Shown: positions 59,801-64,000 of the stretch, piece after piece
How positions within the stretch are numbered: position 1 is the stretch's first letter
Layout: each line of letters begins with the position of its first letter
DNA from: Tamarix chinensis
Taxonomy: Eukaryota > Streptophyta > Magnoliopsida > Caryophyllales > Tamaricaceae
Length of the DNA: 64,000 nt
Direction of reading: 5' to 3'
Assembly: GCA_030549775.1 (NCBI GenBank)
Contig: CM060177.1
Location: forward strand, 32,017,014-32,081,013
Program-made: the position numbers and the translations under genes
The notes under the pieces: model-generated
Database searches by the model: none
What the model was told of the DNA's origin: nothing
The model's input: only the letters and a program-made list of their open reading frames with translations

Positions 59801-62800
59801 AGACTAATACACCTCATCCCTTTTCAGCATCCTTGTGCTGACACCTATTGTAAGTTTTGGTGATTATTAATGGCTTATCAATACTTCCCTCCCAAATTTT
59901 CCCTTTTCCCACAAGGTAGGAAGAAGGAAATTGTTCATTGATAATGTTAAATTGTTCCATGAAGCGTAAAAGTCAGGGAGTTCCTTCCACTAGATTAATA
60001 CTTCAAATCTGCCTTGAGAGTTGAGAGTTGCACTGTAAATCTGGAAATACAATCAGGTTGCACCTGCCCTTCCAAATTCCTATTAAGTGCTGATAAAAAG
60101 GGTTGTGAGCACTTCTTAGCTTAATCAATCAGGAAAATATTCATTCCACGTGTCAAAAATCATGCAAAGTTTGTCTGGCACTCCCCTTGTTAGTTCTATT
60201 CAGCTGTCTAGCACAACTAGTTAGAGGTGGTAAATGGGTCACATGAATGGTGTTAAAATTGGGTTGCTTTGAAATTGGGTCAGGTTCGGGTGTCATTCAA
60301 GTTTGGGTCTAATTTAGGTAACAGTAATTTGAGTCGGGTTTGCATTGGATTGGATCAAGAGAATATTGGGTCAAGTCTGTGTTTAACCTATCATGTTTCT
60401 TTAGGTTCTGGTTTGATTAGAGTTAACAAACTCCAAGTCAGATTAGACAGATTTGGGTTTACAGAGTCTGGGTCGTATTAGGTTTAGTCCAAGTTAATTC
60501 AATTTAGAATTTATATTGACATTGATCGTTATCAATTTAATATAATTAATACAATGAATTTTGTGATTTATTATTATTGTTATAGTTATCATAGTAAATT
60601 TTATCATAATATATGTAATAATATTATAATAAATTATTATCATTATTAGTATTATAGCTATTGTTATAGATACAATTATAAATATTATTATATACATAAT
60701 TATTATACTAATTATAATTATCATTTTAATTATTATAATCATTTTTATTATTATCATCTTTAGAAATATAATAATCATTATTATTAAAAGAAATATAAAT
60801 ATAAATTTTACTATTGTTGTTATAATAATATATATTGTAATTATTATATTTACAATTATAATTTTTATGTTTATAATAATTATAGTTATAATAATAATAG
60901 AAATTTTTATGATCAAATCTAATCGATGCTAATATGATATTAAAATAAAGTGAGGAGAACAAAGTCTTAGTAGTTTTGTTTCATTTGTTATTATTTGGGT
61001 TTCATATTTTTGTTTACATAAAGTTTTATTAATAAGATAGTTTATTGATGTTTATGTATCAATTTATATGAGTTAAAATGTTACCTTTATGGATCAAATT
61101 TGAATTTAGTTTGGATTAAATTTGAAATCATGTTTGGATATTGTCGAGTTTGAGTTGGGTCAGTTCGGGTTGAATTATTATCGGGTCAAGTCATTATCCG
61201 ATTTCCGTTCGGGTTTGGGTCGGATTTAGGTTAGGTGTTTTTTGGGTTGAGTTATTTCGGATACGAGTTACTATCGGGTTAATAAAATTTGGGTCGGGTT
61301 CGGATTGGTTTGGGTTGAGATCGAGTTTAATTTTTTGGGTCAATATCAGATTATGGGTCAGGTTATTTGAGTCGAGTCGAGTCAGTTTTTCCAGGGCTAC
61401 AACCGGTATCACCATATTTCCTTACTGTAATACCAGCTACATGTTTCGGGATCTGAAAGTATTGTGTCATTCTGTTTTGATCCATCACTATGATCATCTT
61501 GGAAGGCAGTCTGATGTGGGAACCATACTCGACGATTCATAATCAAACTTCCCTCTGCTTCCATTTATAAGAGCAGAGAAACATTCTTGAAACCTTCTGC
61601 TAAGACTAGCTAGAAGGACGTTCTGATTTATATCAGGAAGGAGGAGCTTGTAATGAATCTTAACAAACCCCCAACCGGAGAGTGGTGATGTTAACGATAA
61701 ACTGCACCTGGATGAAACTGAAAGGGAAGTGCAGAACATTCTTGTGGGTATGGGTGCTGCCGTGCTGAGATTCAGCCCTTCCATCATCAGGATGAGATTC
61801 ATTACAGAAGACCGGAACAAAGTGGCTTCAGTTCCTCAAGTTTTACACCTTTACTAAGACTTCTTCATGTTCTGACTTGATAGTGAATCTGTTTGTCTTG
61901 CAATTTTGAAAAAGCTATAATTCAACGACCGCTGTTCAGGAAATGAAATCTCAATATGCCATTTGGTGAAATGAAGTGGAGAAGGATGCCTGTATGGATT
62001 ACTCTAACACGACTTCAAGGCACTCAGCAATCTGCCAAGCAAAATTGGAAAATGTCTTGGTGTTCCCATATGTGTGGATATGGTTCTTGCAACATGGATT
62101 AGAGTTCCTTAATGCAGATCTTGTTGGAAATTTATGCGAGTCAAAAATAATGTGTTCTATTTGAGACCAGATCTCAGAGAGCTTATTTCATTGGAGGTCT
62201 CTATATCTCAGTAATTGTTAGTTGGACATGGTTTGGAGCAATATCAGGTTCTTAGGGAACCGTTGCTAACATGGAGAGTGAAGGGCAGAGGCCCAGTTAA
62301 CAGATCCCCAGAGCTGAGGCTCAACCTGGAATACAAAAACCTGTAGCCATCAGAGAGTTGGGCATCGTATTCCTATCCTGAAAGAAGTAAGACAGTTCCA
62401 TCAACCGTGGGGAAATGAAAGGAGATTCATGGAGTTTGTAGGAATGACTAGCTTACCTCTACTGCACTGGTTTCTGCTGTTTCTCACTGTGGACACACTC
62501 ATGCTCCTGCTGACCTGAAAGTTTTCACTGGCAATGAAATTGATAGTGGAGGAGGGAGTACACTTCAATTGAGGCATGCATGGTTTTGTTGGTTCATTAT
62601 TATTTCCTCTTGGAATGTGAGGGATCCTAATAAAGCCTATAAGGCACAGGCAGCTATGCGAATATTTGAAGCGTGTGTTTTTAGTATGCCAGATTCTAGA
62701 TTAAAGAAAACTAATGTTACCAAGGCACTTGGTAGAATTGCTCCTATTCGTAGCCTTATTCCCAACTATAGTAACATGTTGGGCTGAGTTTTCTTCACGG

Positions 62801-64000
62801 GCACACCTATCGGCTAGTTTTTAAAATTTTTAGTATAGCGTTAACATCACGAGCTCAGAAAAACGACTTATAAAATTTTGAGTATGATTCTTGCTCCAGG
62901 AGTGAACTTTTCAACCATCAACTTCTGCAGTTGATTTAATCATCGATTGGGTTAGGTCTAATCCTGAAAGATAGACTCATGTCCTAAAAGACGATAGCAG
63001 TTGGTATAATATACTACTAATTAAGAAATCTAAGTATTAGGTTCCTTCTAGTCCTTAGCCTACAAGGCCTATGGAAAGAGTCGTATCTGCGTGAACATGA
63101 GCCAGCCTCCAATGCTTTGATGGATGACTTGGTCTACAATTACTACCGATGGTGTGGTTCAGCATAAACCACGTCTTCAATGATGATCAGTTATTTGTAA
63201 TTATATGTAGTTAAAGTAATTTGAAATCAGATGTATATGAGCAAACCACAGTTTAGTAGAGAATTATATGATCTCTCGATTTATCTTGCTAAAGCATGGG
63301 GATGGAGAAGCATCATATCAGCCTTAACAGTTTCCTTATTTGATGATCTGCATTTTTACTCGGGGATGGAGAAGCATCATAATAGCCTTAACAGTCTCCT
63401 TATTTGATGATCTGCATTTTTACTCCTGCTTACGGTTTGTGCTAATTTTGTTTGCTTGATAGTGCAGTACCATACAATGCGAAACATGCTCTTCATGGCA
63501 AAGACAGAGTTCCAAAAGGTGTGAATCTTTTGGTTCCCGTTTGCATCATGAGCTGAAATAAGAAGTGTGATACTTTTGAGGTCATGGCGGTGATTGAATG
63601 CATTTCTCATCTTGAGTATCTATATTATGTGAATCTGAGAGGCATCATGTTGTTGATACAATGCTATTTGTAGAGTCCGTATACTCCACCTAATGATATA
63701 TATGGTTTTATCGTCTCAGCTCACAGAAGCACCAGATTGGGACTTTATGAGGGAAAAGCGGGATCAAATTGCATTCTTGTTTGGCACTGATGATCACTGG
63801 GGACCTCTATCAATGCATGAAGAGGTAAACACCAGTCATTTTTCTGCACTTCTGCCCCATATGCATATTTATTACGTGGATCATATGCCCCATATGCATC
63901 ACTAAAACTAAGCTCAATATTCGTATTCTAGCAGATCTCCAAGCAACTACCTGATGTTCCATTGACAATCGAACGAGAAGGCTATACTCATGCCTTTTCT
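53821..64000 (+). CDS. LDAH: Lipid-droplet-associated-hydrolase-like protein (LDAH), twelve exons seen, 3' end outside the window
   Basis: Alpha/beta-hydrolase of the LDAH family (animal C2orf43 relatives), a serine-hydrolase fold linked to lipid droplets; the plant substrate is not certain. Exons are 53821-53900, 54004-54077, 54667-54738, 54850-54878, 55007-55057, 57238-57288, 57479-57538, 57630-57712, 57922-58069, 63468-63518, 63720-63824 and 63935 to the edge. All frames join and give 290 residues so far. Visible motifs are IPGNPG (47-52, oxyanion region), AIGHISHTSKNWEEGRLFSL (76-95), the nucleophile elbow GHSIG with Ser123, MRNMLFMAKTEF (about 220-231), Asp258 in FGTDDHWGP and His287 in YTHAFS, so the Ser-Asp-His triad is complete. 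Intron 3 must use a GC donor. Introns 2, 5 and 9 are long, and intron 9 (58070-63467) contains several transposon remnants. The start is the only in-frame ATG before the conserved region and has an AAAATGTC context. Confidence 0.94.
54739..54849 (+). other. GC-AG intron (intron 3 of LDAH)
   Basis: Exon 3 ends GTTACAG and is followed by GCATGTAG. The next exon starts CCATTGGTCACATATC after TTTCCAG. Only this junction keeps the conserved VTAIGHISHT reading and the phase of exon 5 (NWEEGRLF). The nearest GT donor, three bases later within GCATGTAG, would shift the frame. GC-AG introns are a known minority class spliced by the major spliceosome. Confidence 0.82.
55585..56130. mobile_element. GCTCGTTTA/AACTTGTTCATAAGC-type transposon remnant in LDAH intron 5
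   Basis: Begins CCTAGGGCTGTTCATTTG and contains many TTGAGCTCAAG, GACTCGTTTGTTCACGAG, AACTTGTTCATAAGCTC, GAGTCGAGCTC and GAGCC motifs in both orientations, ending near TTGGCTACAATCC. It is the longest of three related copies (17680, 25135). The TAGGGCTGTTCA start is typical of such plant elements. Confidence 0.55.
56105..56262 (-). mobile_element. SINE remnant with tRNA-like head
   Basis: On the minus strand, GACGTTGAGGTAGCTCCGTTAGCTAGTAAT has the layout of a tRNA 5' half with an A box (GTAGCTCCGTTAGCTAG). It is followed after about 35 bp by GTGGGAGTTTGAATCCCAC, a T-arm and B box. The part between is too long and unpaired for a functional tRNA anticodon arm, so this is a tRNA-derived SINE, not a tRNA gene. 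It abuts the GCTCGTTTA-type element in LDAH intron 5. Confidence 0.6.
56560..57050. repeat. TAATAA-type low-complexity tract in LDAH intron 5
   Basis: Almost pure A and T with ATTAATAAT and ATTATAATAA periodicity. It gives chance frames of Ile, Asn, Lys and Tyr on both strands, which are not genes. Confidence 0.9.
58370..58810. mobile_element. AACCC-rich transposon remnant in LDAH intron 9
   Basis: Contains GAAACCCAATAAAACC, ACCCAATACCGATCCAACC, CCAACTCAATCC, GACACAACCC and AACTTGACC motifs. These are the complement of the GGGTTGGGTC style at 60222-61399, so a related element lies here in the opposite orientation. No ends are clear. Confidence 0.5.
60222..61399 (+). mobile_element. GGGTC-rich hAT-like non-autonomous element in LDAH intron 9
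   Basis: Starts TAGAGGTGGTAAATGGGTC and ends TCCAGGGCTA. The reverse complement of the end (TAGCCCTGGAAAAACTGAC) matches the start at TAG, TGG, AAA and some later bases. The flanks are CAACTAGT (60214-60221) and CAACCGGT (61400-61407), an 8 bp duplication with two differences, as expected for hAT elements. Both arms are rich in GGGTCGGGTT and GTTTGGGTC; the core at 60500-60920 is low-complexity A+T DNA. There is no transposase. Confidence 0.65.
61930..62800 (+). pseudogene. LINE (L1-type) remnant in LDAH intron 9
   Basis: Plus-strand frames with stops and shifts. EMKWRRMPVWITLTRL (61972 on) and later KCLGVPICVDMVLAT (about 62052-62096) resemble the nucleic-acid-binding ORF1 of plant L1 elements, where PVWI-L is followed by AI-K-LG-P---D--T. 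At 62595 on, SWNVRDPNKAYKAQ followed by LKKTNVTKALGRIAP and LIPNYSN resembles the start of the ORF2 endonuclease (SWNVRG-N-PNK, ETR-KENNV). Neither endonuclease catalytic residues nor a reverse transcriptase is present, so it is 3'-truncated or deleted. The possible left part at 61500-61930 is too decayed to assign. Confidence 0.55.
63298..63425. repeat. Perfect-phase 64 bp tandem duplication near exon 10 of LDAH
   Basis: GGGGATGGAGAAGCATCATA begins at 63298 and 63362. The two 64 bp units differ at only three bases. The second copy ends 42 bp before exon 10, so the duplication repeats the probable branch-point region. It is much younger than the other repeats in this intron. Confidence 0.95.

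Noticed and set aside
60494..60962. Minus-strand frames of 78 and 140 codons, almost only Ile, Asn, Tyr and Lys
   Set aside because: Low-complexity A+T core of the hAT-like element.
1..64000. CRISPR array, bacterial operon or integrated viral genome
   Set aside because: No array of identical direct repeats with unique spacers, no ribosome-binding-site-led gene clusters, and no virus-type protein frames were seen.

Overview
The window looks like nuclear DNA of a flowering plant, most likely a eudicot. It is strongly A+T-rich. Its genes have many GT-AG introns, a plastid-type peroxiredoxin with a transit peptide is present, and the intergenic space is filled with degenerate plant transposable elements (LTR solo elements, a Cassandra element carrying 5S rRNA sequence, CACTA, MULE, hAT-like, SINE and LINE remnants). 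No bacterial or organellar gene cluster is present. The species cannot be named from the sequence.

Four host genes are supported. (1) 6343-10137, minus: a seven-exon chloroplast 2-Cys peroxiredoxin (BAS1 type), reconstructed exon by exon to 274 residues. (2) 23808-24410, plus: an intronless 200-residue plant protein of unknown function. (3) 25802-29803, minus: a six-exon HVA22/DP1/TB2-family membrane-shaping protein of 293 residues. (4) 53821 to beyond 64000, plus: a lipid-droplet-associated-hydrolase-like alpha/beta hydrolase with at least twelve exons, including one GC-AG intron and a 5.4 kb intron full of repeats. It is cut by the window edge just after the catalytic His. All four are probably independent housekeeping or stress genes; nothing suggests they act in one pathway.

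The rest is mostly mobile DNA. 1-4.4 kb is A+T-rich sequence with small tandem repeats. 11.07-17.93 kb is a nested LTR cluster: a 4.67 kb element with TG...CA ends and a perfect ACCTC duplication sits in an older related repeat, next to a 305 bp Cassandra solo LTR. 32.9-37.9 kb is a decayed CACTA element containing an 853 bp solo LTR with a perfect GTATA duplication. 44.7-45.4 kb holds a small CACTA-like element.

46.1-52.65 kb is the most unusual part. It is a dead Mutator-like element with a FAR1/MULE transposase carrying a SWIM finger and an OTU-like protease remnant on the plus strand, and a plant-mobile-domain (PMD) remnant on the minus strand. Both ends carry arrays of short palindrome-like GGGTGARTTACCC motifs. 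A 240 bp telomere-like TTTAGGG-variant tract lies just inside its right end.

All domain calls come from reading translated motifs by eye. No database search was possible.
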